This document shows, piece by piece, positions 7,582-15,408 of a stretch of 63,429 bases of DNA; the first letter of the stretch is position 1; the number at the start of each line of letters is the position of its first letter. This DNA is from Microcaldota archaeon (lineage in GTDB: Archaea > Micrarchaeota > Micrarchaeia > Micrarchaeales > Micrarchaeaceae): NCBI GenBank assembly GCA_021816885.1, contig JAKAWS010000005.1, positions 1 through 63,429 of the forward strand, in the 5' to 3' direction. A program made the position numbers and the translations under genes. The notes beneath the pieces were generated by a model. It made no database searches. It saw only the letters and a program-made list of their open reading frames with translations, and was not told where the DNA came from.

Positions 7582-7998
7582 CTATACATCCACCACATAC
7601 TTTGACATTATCTGGGCGACGTGTTCGAGCACCCTCCTTACATCCGCTTCCGTCTTCGTCTTTGTGCAGATCATCTTTCCATTCTTGAATATTATCAGTA
7701 CTCCCTTCGGATTGTCGCATCTGAATATCGCTCCGGGGAACTGGTCTGGTTCGTAATCCACCGACCTTATCTCCTTCGAAAGCGTGTATAGATCTATGCT
7801 TGCATGAAGGTCTGCGCTGGCGACCATGTTAGTCACTGATATCTGTGGAAATGGTATCCCGCCACGCGGAGTCGACTTCGTGTCTTTCCCTTTTTTAGTT
7901 TTTTGGCCAGCCGTTGAATCACCTTTACATATAAATCTGTTTAGAAAAGTATATATAGGTAGATAAGGAGCGGAGATTATGCGTAGTAAGGTGAGCAT
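7582..7998 (-). CDS. Single-repeat TATA-binding protein homologue
   Basis: The last ~88 residues match one TBP repeat: ISVTNMVASADLHASIDL, then the stirrup region DYEPDQFPGAIFR, then KGVLIIFKNGKMICTKTKTE and a long helix EADVRRVLEHVAQIM. Normal archaeal TBP has two such repeats in about 180 residues; here the frame stops after one, and the sequence behind the stop shows no second copy in any frame. The N-terminal ~50 residues (from ATG 7998) are unlike TBP, and the true start may lie further in. The gene is divergent from, and overlaps, the start of the geranylgeranyl reductase gene. It could dimerise to mimic a full TBP or act as a regulator. Confidence 0.8.
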   Translation of the reverse strand: MLTLLRIISAPYLPIYTFLNRFICKGDSTAGQKTKKGKDTKSTPRGGIPFPQISVTNMVASADLHASIDLYTLSKEIRSVDYEPDQFPGAIFRCDNPKGVLIIFKNGKMICTKTKTEADVRRVLEHVAQIMSKYVVDV

Positions 7999-9079
7999 TG
8001 TGGGTGCGGGGGCTGTTGGGCTTTATCTCGCTTATAAGCTTGCTTCTGATGGGATAGACGTCACCATCTACGATGGAAAAAGAAATATAAGAGACCGCTC
8101 AGATACGGCATCAGGGATACTCTCTAAAAGGGGGCTTGAGCGTTTTAAGATAGACTATTCTGCCGCTCTTCTGAACGAGTTGGACGGAGTCGTGATACAC
8201 GTCAATCGGAAGACGATGAAGGTAAAGGCAGCAGAGCCAAGAGCAGTAGTGCTTGACAGAGGGATATTTGCAGAGATTCTTATGGGGATGGCAGAGGATG
8301 CGGGAGCTGAAGTGTTGCTTGGCAAAAGACTTGGCAAGGAGAAGATAGCGGAGATGATTATGGACAACGAGAGCGTTCTTGTCGGGGCAGACGGCGCTGT
8401 CTCTGCGGTTGCCAGCGCTGCAGGCTTTGATGGGATAAGAGAATATGTACTGACTTACAAAGCCGTATTTGATGGTATGTCGATTGAAGACTGTGGCTCG
8501 GCAGAGCTGTTCTTTTCTAAGAGCTTCGCGCATAGGTTCTTTGGCTGGACAGTCCCGTATTCCGGCTCTGCCTTAGAGATAGGGCTCGGAATAAGCGACT
8601 CTGCGAAGACATCCAGCAAGACCGCTTTCTCGAGATTTATCAATGAGGAAGTCAAGGACAAGATAGGGATGGCTAGACCTATCGGGGAACATGCAAGCAT
8701 GATACCTATCTCCAGAAGGAAAAAGACCGTAAAAGAGAATGTTGTATTGGTGGGCGATGCCGCAGGGCAAACAAAATCCACTACAGGCGGCGGCCTCATT
8801 TTTGGGATGGCCTGCGCTGACATCGCAGCAAAATCGATAACTGCACATTTGAGGAAAGGTGCCAAACTCAGCGCGTATGAGAGGATGTGGAGGTCGCGAT
8901 ATGGACTTGACCTGAGGCTCCATGATGCCCTGCATGCATATTACTCCAATTTCTACGGTTCTTTCGGTTTCTTTATAGGAATGGCTGAGACTATCGGACT
9001 TGACCGGTTCTTTGGCAGATATGGGGATATGGACAGCCCGAGCCTTATGATAAAGAGGTTTTTTACGCGGTCTGTATGA
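7979..9079 (+). CDS. Geranylgeranyl reductase family FAD-dependent oxidoreductase
   Basis: A 366-residue flavoprotein with an N-terminal Rossmann motif VGAGAVGLYLAYKLASDG, a second FAD motif VLVGADGAVSAV, and the C-terminal VVLVGDAAGQTKSTTGGGLIFG loop typical of archaeal geranylgeranyl reductases. These enzymes saturate the isoprenoid chains of archaeal membrane lipids at the membrane face. The start ATG 7979 has AAGGAG upstream and a TATATATA box about 28 bases before it. It is divergent from the single-repeat TBP gene, sharing the promoter region. The family also reduces other polyprenyl groups, so the exact lipid is not certain. Confidence 0.88.
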   Translation: MRSKVSIVGAGAVGLYLAYKLASDGIDVTIYDGKRNIRDRSDTASGILSKRGLERFKIDYSAALLNELDGVVIHVNRKTMKVKAAEPRAVVLDRGIFAEILMGMAEDAGAEVLLGKRLGKEKIAEMIMDNESVLVGADGAVSAVASAAGFDGIREYVLTYKAVFDGMSIEDCGSAELFFSKSFAHRFFGWTVPYSGSALEIGLGISDSAKTSSKTAFSRFINEEVKDKIGMARPIGEHASMIPISRRKKTVKENVVLVGDAAGQTKSTTGGGLIFGMACADIAAKSITAHLRKGAKLSAYERMWRSRYGLDLRLHDALHAYYSNFYGSFGFFIGMAETIGLDRFFGRYGDMDSPSLMIKRFFTRSV

Positions 9080-9342
9080 ACAAATCAAAGACAATAAACG
9101 AGAGTGATTCTAGATTATTGACACACTTAATTCTATTGTGCCTTTTTCTCGACGATGTGGTCGGCTAAGAACTACGACATCGAAGCAGATATCTGAGAGG
9201 TAGTAAAAGAGTAAGGCTTAGTTAGAACAATGTGAAAAACGCCGATTCGGGACCAGATGTGATGAAGAAAAGGTTATTGCGCCTATGGCGAAAGAGGGGG
9301 TGCCCTGGAGACTGTGCGAACTTCATGCTGTTGAACTGGAGG

Positions 9343-9933
9343 TCACTTCAGAGCTTCGAGTATTTCTTCTGTCGTCCTTATGCGTGCTATCCGTGGGAAG
9401 ATAAACTTTTTGGAGTTATCATGCTCCTCGGCTGATGATGCAGTGCAGGCATCCTCTGCTATTATTATGTTATACCCGCGCTGGTATGCGTCCCTTGCTG
9501 TGGTTTCCACGCCTATGTTAGTGGATATGCCGCACAGCAGTATAGTGTCTATGCCTCTCCTCCTGAGCTGCAGGTCGAGTTCAGTGCCGTAGAACGCGCC
9601 CCACTGGCGCTTGGTTATAATAAGGTCGCTCTGCTGCCTGTTCAATTCTGGCACGAGCTCCGACATCCTTGCCCATTCTTCCGGCGTCATTGATCTGCCC
9701 CATTGCATAGGCTGGTCCACAATCCCTTTTAGTGTATCCTTGCCGTCCTTTGAAGTAACATTTACAAGAACCACAAACGCACCGTTTTTCCTGAAGGCAT
9801 CTGCAAGCTTCGCTGCGTTGGCTATCACATCTGCGGATTTGTATGGCGCAAGCTCCCGATTCACTATTCCCTGTTGGAGGTCTATCGCAACAAATGCGGT
9901 TTTCTCGAATACTATGGAAAGCTTCTCTGCCAT
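9343..9933 (-). CDS. Isochorismatase-like hydrolase, YecD type
   Basis: A 196-residue isochorismatase-fold protein that resembles Escherichia coli YecD along its length, with ITKRQWGAFYGTELDLQLRR, LLCGISTNIGVETTARDA and IIAEDACTASSAEEHDNS. The catalytic Asp (AIDLQQG) and Lys (TKRQW) are present, but the position of the nucleophilic Cys in cysteine hydrolases (TN-x-C-V) is Gly, as in YecD and isochorismatase proper. It is therefore not a nicotinamidase. The strong bacterial likeness suggests acquisition from bacteria. The stretch between this gene and the reductase upstream (9080-9342) shows nothing clear. Confidence 0.85.
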   Translation of the reverse strand: MAEKLSIVFEKTAFVAIDLQQGIVNRELAPYKSADVIANAAKLADAFRKNGAFVVLVNVTSKDGKDTLKGIVDQPMQWGRSMTPEEWARMSELVPELNRQQSDLIITKRQWGAFYGTELDLQLRRRGIDTILLCGISTNIGVETTARDAYQRGYNIIIAEDACTASSAEEHDNSKKFIFPRIARIRTTEEILEALK

Positions 9934-10243
9934 ATGCTCAACCTTACAGACTATTTGGTGTTATGAATAATATACCTTTCGTCTTTGGTTGATGTAAACT
10001 GTTCTTCTATGGAATAAGCCGTAAAGCAAATAGAGCAGTACGGAAATGCAGGTGTCCAAAGAGTAAGGATAAGTGGAGTTGGCGCGGAAATGGTTTGGAG
10101 TAATCCTTCGCGTCGAATTTCATGGCTAGCATGGTCATGAACTGCCAGCACTATAGGCAGATGCGTTGTTCCTTGCACTCATGAGCTTGGTTCATGATTT
10201 GCAGAGTAAAACCAGTGTAGAAGATTAGAACCTATTCGGATAT
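9934..10243. other. Intergenic stretch, 310 bases
   Basis: No convincing reading frame, tRNA or repeat is seen. TATA-like AATAATATACC at 9967-9977 could serve the YecD-like gene on the minus strand. Confidence 0.4.
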
Positions 10244-10993
10244 TTATATATCCCTAGGGGTCTCTCTCAAGATTGCCATTACGGCCTTTTCGCTGTCATC
10301 TGCATCCACGGCCTCGAACGCGCCTGATGCCTTGTCCGCCTGCTCTGCTTTGGACAAAACTCTCCTAAGTTCCTTTTTTCTCTTTGCAAGCTGCGCGTCT
10401 TCCTTGCCGAACGCTTCGTTTATCCCGGTCTTTCTTGCCTGCATCTTTGCTGATTCAGCCTGCATTGATTTGATCGGGCTGCCGTCTTTAGGAGCGGTCG
10501 CTTCGCAACCGTTCAGTATGCCGACCACCACCGGAGCAACATGATGCGGACCGATGTACGCACCAAAGAGGCCAAACCGCCTGCCGACGTCTGCTACGCC
10601 GCAGTCGGAACCGACGTTCAAGGACAGTGGATTCTTGCCGGACCAAACACGAACCTTCTCTTCTGCAGAGATCCTACTCTTTCCTATTTCTGCAAACTCT
10701 CCATCTTCATCTACTGTGTATAAGCCGTCTTTGTCAGTTCCTGATCCTGCAAGGTAGAACCATTTGCCTTTTAGAGAATTTTTTAGCCCTTCATCTTTTA
10801 TGAGAATAGGTATTATCTCCTGATAAGTGTACGGCCTGAGTCCCGCCCCTTGCAGGAGCTTCATTGAAGTTGCGTGATCTGCCTGTTGATTTAGAACATA
10901 GACTGTTGCATTGGTTGTTCCGGTAACCGACATGAAATCCCCGCGTCTAGACTCTGATATGGGTACTGCTGTTCTTTGCGCCGGGACTGTCAT
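10244..10993 (-). CDS. Conserved-looking hypothetical protein, unknown
   Basis: A 249-residue soluble protein without a family I can name. The N-terminal part (about 20-60) reads as strand-rich with VTGTTNATVYVLNQQADHATSMKLL; the middle has the mixed segments TYQEIIPILIKDEGL and GKWFYLAGSGTDKDGLYTVDEDGEF (quoted in pieces), and a glycine-rich FGLFGAYIGPHHVAP motif about residue 150. The C-terminal 70 residues are a charged coiled coil (FGKEDAQLAKRKKELRRVL). No signal or membrane segment. Codon usage fits the neighbours. A TATA-like TATTTATAGATA lies upstream. It sits alone between a YecD-like gene and the primase subunit. Confidence 0.65.
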   Translation of the reverse strand: MTVPAQRTAVPISESRRGDFMSVTGTTNATVYVLNQQADHATSMKLLQGAGLRPYTYQEIIPILIKDEGLKNSLKGKWFYLAGSGTDKDGLYTVDEDGEFAEIGKSRISAEEKVRVWSGKNPLSLNVGSDCGVADVGRRFGLFGAYIGPHHVAPVVVGILNGCEATAPKDGSPIKSMQAESAKMQARKTGINEAFGKEDAQLAKRKKELRRVLSKAEQADKASGAFEAVDADDSEKAVMAILRETPRDI

Positions 10994-11306
10994 TTAACCA
11001 CAATAGCAGCATGTAAATTCCTAGATATTTATAGATATCGACCGGTAAAATGTGTCTAATAATCCCACTAAACTATTACAAAGGCAGCCAATGTCAAAGG
11101 TGTAATTCAAGATTCAAAGCGATTCCGCTTTCCTTTTCTGATAAAAATCATTGTTTTTCGCTACCTTCGGCTAACCTGACTTGCATTGCATCAGTTATCA
11201 GTCAGAGAATATACCAGAGAAGGTAACCGAAGATTAGCCAAATACGTGCAATGCTCGTTCCTCCCCCAAACGCAATAAATAAAATTAATCCCTTCGTAGT
11301 ATAAGC
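10994..11306. other. Intergenic region with paired inverted motifs
   Basis: Holds divergent promoters: TATTTATAGATA near 11028 for the minus gene, and AATAAATAAAATT at 11272-11283 for priL. Between them CTTCGG (11165-11170) can pair with CCGAAG (11227-11232), and the overlapping GGCTAA (11169-11174) with TTAGCC (11234-11239), two exclusive folds. No coding sequence seen. Confidence 0.4.
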
Positions 11307-12233
11307 ATGGAGAGTGTCGGAAACATGGCGGTGGAGCTTGCTTACAAATACCCGTTTTGTTCTTATTCGAAAGAGGTGCTTTCCGACATGGCAATCAGCG
11401 GCATCGAGAGATATCTGAATTTTGGGAGGGAAAGGGTGCAGAATGACATATACTTGAAGAACAGATATTATGAGTTAGGCATCAACGAGATAAAACTCGA
11501 GGAAGTGAAGAGCTATGTGTATTCAAGGATGATGGTAAGTGCGATAAAAAACCCTTACCTTATAGAAAGGTTCTGCAGGGGGGAAGCGCAGAGGTCTAAA
11601 GAGGCGCTGGTGAGGGGCGATGCTGAAGAGATTCTGTATGTGTCTGAAGAGGCCGGAATCCGCGCCGAACTCAACAATGATGGATTGTTTATGGTAGGGA
11701 TTGCGGATTTTCTCAGGAACTCCCCTAAAAGAGAGGCATTTAGGCTTGTCAATAACAGCCTTGGCAATGGAAAGGTGTTCTTAGTCAGAAGCAGGATGAT
11801 AGAGCTTGCAGAAGAAGGAATCTACAGAAAAATAAAAGACGGACTTCCGATTCCGGTAAAAGAGCTCCCAAAGGATCTCGTAGATAGCAGCAGGAAAATG
11901 GATTTTGACATGCAGATAAGGATACCGAAGCAGAAGGGAAGGAACACAGGATGGATAGAGCTGGTTCTCGGCACCCCGATACCTGACGTGAGGCACAGGA
12001 CGATAAACCTTATCCTAGCTCCGTATCTTACGAACGTCAAAGGCATGGATGTAGAACAGGCCGCGAAAGTGATATATGATTACATAGAGGAATGCAAGAA
12101 GTTGAATCCCGATACAAGAGTAAACATATCATACATAAGATATCAGTGCAAGTATGCAAAGGAGCACCGGCTTAGGCCGCTTTCGATGACAAACGCGAAG
12201 GCTTTGCTGTCCGAGTATATAAGGTTTGAGTAG
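11307..12233 (+). CDS. priL: DNA primase large subunit, atypical: PriX-like C-terminus
   Basis: A 308-residue protein. Residues about 8-185 follow the all-helical N-terminal domain of archaeal PriL: LAYKYPF, VKSYVYSRMMVSAIKNPYLI, RFCRGEAQRSKEAL, and the IPVKELP segment. The C-terminal domain (about 215-308) reads WIELVLGTPIPDVRHRTINL then LILAPYLTNVKGM, IYDYIEEC and ISYIRYQCKYAKEHRL, a PriX/PriCT-like helical domain. Only two Cys are present there, so the four-Cys Fe-S cluster domain of normal PriL is missing. PriL partners PriS in primer synthesis. A TATA box 25-30 bases up makes ATG 11307 nearly leaderless. The next small zinc gene follows directly. Confidence 0.75.
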   Translation: MESVGNMAVELAYKYPFCSYSKEVLSDMAISGIERYLNFGRERVQNDIYLKNRYYELGINEIKLEEVKSYVYSRMMVSAIKNPYLIERFCRGEAQRSKEALVRGDAEEILYVSEEAGIRAELNNDGLFMVGIADFLRNSPKREAFRLVNNSLGNGKVFLVRSRMIELAEEGIYRKIKDGLPIPVKELPKDLVDSSRKMDFDMQIRIPKQKGRNTGWIELVLGTPIPDVRHRTINLILAPYLTNVKGMDVEQAAKVIYDYIEECKKLNPDTRVNISYIRYQCKYAKEHRLRPLSMTNAKALLSEYIRFE

Positions 12234-12380
12234 ATGCAAGAGATTAAAGTGGTATGCGACATATGCGGAAAGAGGATAGCTGTTAGAGCGTGCAGAATCT
12301 GCGGTCGCAGGGTCTGTGAAAAGGACTCTGTCGAAGCAGGATATTGCAAATCGTGCCTAAAAGGGAGACATTTAGGCTGA
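12234..12380 (+). CDS. Small zinc-finger protein (48 aa)
   Basis: ATG 12234 starts right after the stop of the primase subunit (TAG ATG). The 48-residue product has seven cysteines: C8-x2-C11, C20-x2-C23, C28 and C38-x2-C41, enough for two zinc sites in a cross-brace or double-ribbon arrangement, with basic residues between (GKRIAVRAC, GRRVCEK). It resembles B-box/HIT-type small fingers but no family is assigned. The immediate coupling to priL suggests co-translation and perhaps a role with the primase or another nucleic-acid enzyme. Confidence 0.75.
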   Translation: MQEIKVVCDICGKRIAVRACRICGRRVCEKDSVEAGYCKSCLKGRHLG

Positions 12381-12388
12381 TGAAATGG

Positions 12389-13021
12389 TCAGTGGCGCTT
12401 GGAGATTACCAATGCGGCTGCGATTATAGCTATTATGACTATAATTATGACCAAGTACACGTAAGCGTTGCCTCCTGAGGAGCCAGTTGCCGGATATAAT
12501 GTCGAAGGCGGAGGGGCAGAAGGGGTAGAGGATGTCGCGGTCGAACTGTTGGTCTTTGGTACAGTTGTATTGGCGGTTGTGCTGTTTGTGCTTGTGGAAG
12601 AGGACGTGGTATTTGCTGGTTTAAGTACAGTAAGCCGAAGCACTGCATTGTTCTGCGAAGGATCATCCCCCGTGGCATTAAGTGTTATATTATAATTGCC
12701 AGGAATGGTAGAACTTGATATAGATATAGACATGCTTCCGGTATACGTTGGTTCTCCGTAGCTTGTACTGAGAGATACTGTTATCCCGGCAGAATTCAGG
12801 TACGAAAGGTCCACCACATTTAGCGTTGTACCCCATGTACTTCCGCTTGCCAGTTTCACTACATATGGGATGCTGGTGCTTTTTCCCTGATATATGGATG
12901 TATTTGCATAGGCGATGCTTATGGATGAGGTTCCGATTGCAGTCGCTCCAGAATACGATGTGGATAAAAGCGATATAAGTAGGAAACATAGCCCGAAAAT
13001 TGCAATGTTTTTTAGGTTCAC
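12389..13021 (-). CDS. Secreted, C-terminally anchored surface protein
   Basis: A 210-residue protein with a signal peptide (hydrophobic IAIFGLCFLLISLLSTSYSG), an exported beta-rich domain rich in Ser, Thr and Asn-x-Ser/Thr glycosylation sites with a NPCBM/CARDB-like YNITLNATGDDPSQNN stretch, a low-complexity Ser/Thr/Pro linker (about 150-185), and a C-terminal membrane helix followed by SKRH. This is the layout of archaeal cell-surface glycoproteins. The start is GTG 13021: GGTG lies 5 bases upstream, and any earlier start would fall inside the 5S rRNA gene. The gene begins only 11 bases after the 5S 3' end, so both are probably on one transcript. Confidence 0.75.
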   Translation of the reverse strand: MNLKNIAIFGLCFLLISLLSTSYSGATAIGTSSISIAYANTSIYQGKSTSIPYVVKLASGSTWGTTLNVVDLSYLNSAGITVSLSTSYGEPTYTGSMSISISSSTIPGNYNITLNATGDDPSQNNAVLRLTVLKPANTTSSSTSTNSTTANTTVPKTNSSTATSSTPSAPPPSTLYPATGSSGGNAYVYLVIIIVIIAIIAAALVISKRH

Positions 13022-13032
13022 GCAAACACCGA

Positions 13033-13148
13033 TGCCAAACAGCAATATGCTTTCCCACCTTACGGCAGTACACACATATCGTGGACAGGCTTAGCTTCCG
13101 AGTTCGGAATGGGATCGGGCGTTTCCCTGCCCCTATTACCGTTTGACG
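13033..13148 (-). rRNA. rrf: 5S ribosomal RNA
   Basis: The minus strand holds the conserved 5S core: a CCCATTCCGAACTCGGAAG loop, preceded by GGGGCAGG which pairs with CCTGTCC. The terminal stem pairs GTCAAACGG (13139-13147) with CTGTTTGGC (13034-13042), nine pairs with two G-U. The arm ATATG...CATAT with a GTAA loop follows. A TATA box at 13171-13177 puts the start near 13148, in agreement with the stem. The gene stands apart from any 16S or 23S gene in the window. End positions are good to about two bases. Confidence 0.92.
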
Positions 13149-13170
13149 GGTATCCTTGTTGGGCAAGTTT

Positions 13171-13177
13171 TATATAA
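13171..13177 (-). promoter_or_regulatory. TATA box of the 5S rRNA gene
   Basis: TATATAA, read as TTATATA on the minus strand, centred about 26 bases before the predicted 5S 5' end. Confidence 0.7.
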
Positions 13178-13360
13178 GTATTGGACATCCCTGTTTGTTA
13201 TGCTGCTGCCCCCTTGCCAGTATCTTTATTGCAGAATCGTCAAAGTTTGTTGCGCGAAATGGGGTATCTTCTTGTGTGATTGCAGCACCCTATCTACCAG
13301 TTTCGCCGCACAGCCAAGAAACATTAATGCAAAAGGTAGATGAAGCAGGAGCTCATGTTT

Positions 13361-14128
13361 TCAAGCGTGCGGGAATGCCACTATGGAAATGTCGGTAAGA
13401 ATATGATGCGCCACAGCCCTGACCTCTTCCGTTGCAAACGGAGACGCAACTGGAAATCCTGCAATCATCATGGAGGGTATATCGTTTGGACCATCCCCCA
13501 TATAAACGCAATCCTTCAGGCGTATGCCTTGATTGTTTAGCATATCGTAGACATACCTGGCCTTGTCCTCCCCGTCCTTAATTTTTATATCTATGGTATC
13601 GATCTTGTACGGCTTCTGCCCGCTCTTCGATTGATCAAGATAGAATACATCAGTATTGCAAACCATGCTTCTGAATGTAAAGACTTTGTTAGCAGCTTCG
13701 GCAACGGATGAACCGTTGCATGTAGCAAGGAACCTTGTGTTAAAACCTTTGAGTATTACGCTTGTGCTTAAGACCTGGTGGTGCAGTATGTATCTAAACG
13801 CCAGCTCTGCCATTTCATCTTTAGTCCCGATTCCGGCGCGTTTCAGCTTAGAATAGAACATTTGTAGACCTTCGACCGGGTCGGAACCGAGTGATGGGTT
13901 GCTTTTTACTGCACGTTTAATCTCAAAATAGCCCTTGATGCTTTCTATCGCAACGGGTATGCGTCCCTGGCGCAGCATCTTTATTATAAGTGGTACGCCC
14001 ATCCCGTGCTCTGCCACATTTTCACACCAGAGCGTTCTATCGCCATCAGATACTACAGCTGGCGCCTTATCCCCAAACATATCCAGAAATTTCCTGCTTT
14101 CGTGTGCACTGTTTATTTTTGCCTGCAT
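13361..14128 (-). CDS. HAD superfamily hydrolase
   Basis: A 255-residue HAD-like phosphatase. Motif I is VVSDGDRTLW (nucleophile and acid Asp of DxDxT), about residues 25-34. A helical cap (about 50-130) follows, then motif II-like LKGFNTRFLATCNGSS and motif IV MGDGPNDIPSMMIAG with the Mg-binding acidic pair about 215. The size and layout resemble small-molecule phosphatases of the phosphoserine phosphatase/HAD-IB type with extra segments. The substrate is not clear. Its promoter has a TATA-like TTAATATAGG about 25 bases before the ATG, so the message is probably leaderless. Confidence 0.8.
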   Translation of the reverse strand: MQAKINSAHESRKFLDMFGDKAPAVVSDGDRTLWCENVAEHGMGVPLIIKMLRQGRIPVAIESIKGYFEIKRAVKSNPSLGSDPVEGLQMFYSKLKRAGIGTKDEMAELAFRYILHHQVLSTSVILKGFNTRFLATCNGSSVAEAANKVFTFRSMVCNTDVFYLDQSKSGQKPYKIDTIDIKIKDGEDKARYVYDMLNNQGIRLKDCVYMGDGPNDIPSMMIAGFPVASPFATEEVRAVAHHILTDISIVAFPHA

Positions 14129-14334
14129 GGAAAAAGCCTATATTAACAACTTGTCATCTGATATATATACATTGTTGGACTCTGACTGTGTTGATTAGTG
14201 TCACGATATGTTTATACTATAACTTAAAGATGACCGGGCTGCCATTTGATGTGCATGTTTTCTTGTTATTTGGAGATATGCGATCCATAAGAAATGCTTT
14301 ATAGAACTTGGCGCGGCATTAAAAGCGTGATAAG

Positions 14335-15402
14335 ATGCCGATAAAAGAATATATGAAAGAAAAGGCCAAGCTAATAAACAACGAACTTGAAGTTTACCTT
14401 AAGAGAAAATCTTCTGATAGGTACATAGAAACGCTTCTTGGAAGGTCAGGATACGAGTATGATACCGAAGCAATCACAAAAAGCATATTAGAGCCTGCAT
14501 GGTACCTTCTTGACCAGGGCGGCAAACGGTGGAGACCCATCTTATCCTTACTTATAATTGAGGCTCTCGGGAAAAATCCTGATGATTACATCGAATTCTC
14601 CATAATACCAGAAGTAATACATAACGCGACCCTGATCCACGATGACATAGAAGACAATTCCGACATGAGAAGGGGGAATCTCGCGGTCCACAAAAAGTTC
14701 GGAATAGACATAGCGAACAACCTCGGGGACTTCATGTACTTCTTCCCACTCAGGGCGCTCATAGACAGCAAGAAGCTGGATGACAAGACCAAAAGCAGGG
14801 TGTTGTCCTTTTACATACGTGAGATGACCAGGGTAGCGCTCGGGCAATCGGTGGATATCGCCTGGCATAGGGGGGTGGTCGATCCTTACAAGATAAACGA
14901 GAAAAAATACCTCCAGATGGCTCATGATAAGACCGGGGTGCTATCCAGGTTCGCATGCGAACTCGGGGGAGTTATAGGAGGAGCTGATGACGAGATTGTG
15001 GAGAAACTTGGAAAGTTCGGCGCTATGATAGGGATCGCATTTCAGCTTGAAGACGACATACTCAACATATATGAGAGCGACCTTTCCAAGAACAAGGGGG
15101 GCGTTGGCGATGACATATCGGAAGGTAAGGTGACGATGCTTGTGATATATGCTCTCTCCAAAGCGACCGAAGAAGAGAGGAGAAGGTTGATAGAGATACT
15201 TTCCATGCACACCAAAGACAAGAAACTTATAGAGGAAGCTATAGGCATAATAACCAGGTATGATTCGAGGGAATACGTTGAGAAACTTGCTTTCGGGCTG
15301 GTCAAAGAGGCGTGGGATGGTGTCGATTCATCTTTGGCAGACTCGCCAGCCAAATCAAAACTTAAAGAGCTTATGGAGTATCTTATAAACAGATCGGTGT
15401 GA
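14335..15402 (+). CDS. idsA: Polyprenyl diphosphate synthase (GGPP synthase-like)
   Basis: A 355-residue trans-prenyl transferase that condenses isopentenyl diphosphate with allylic diphosphates, giving the C20-C25 chains of archaeal lipids. Visible are GGKRWRP (diphosphate binding), the first aspartate-rich motif HDDIEDNSDMRRG (about 100), GQSVDIAW, and the second motif QLEDDILNIYESD (about 238), in which the last Asp of DDxxD is Asn. ATG 14335 has GATAAG before it, and a TATA-like GCTTTATAGA lies near 14300. It is followed after 6 bases by a second, divergent prenyl synthase, suggesting they may form a heterodimer. Confidence 0.92.
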   Translation: MPIKEYMKEKAKLINNELEVYLKRKSSDRYIETLLGRSGYEYDTEAITKSILEPAWYLLDQGGKRWRPILSLLIIEALGKNPDDYIEFSIIPEVIHNATLIHDDIEDNSDMRRGNLAVHKKFGIDIANNLGDFMYFFPLRALIDSKKLDDKTKSRVLSFYIREMTRVALGQSVDIAWHRGVVDPYKINEKKYLQMAHDKTGVLSRFACELGGVIGGADDEIVEKLGKFGAMIGIAFQLEDDILNIYESDLSKNKGGVGDDISEGKVTMLVIYALSKATEEERRRLIEILSMHTKDKKLIEEAIGIITRYDSREYVEKLAFGLVKEAWDGVDSSLADSPAKSKLKELMEYLINRSV

Positions 15403-15408
15403 GCGCCT

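Noticed and set aside
11161-11240. Riboswitch-like alternative pairing in front of priL
   Set aside because: The TATA box of priL (11272) lies downstream of the motif, so it would not be in the priL transcript; kept only as a note.
13034-13075. Longer start (ATG 13075) for the surface protein
   Set aside because: These codons lie within the 5S rRNA gene; GTG 13021 has a proper GGTG site.
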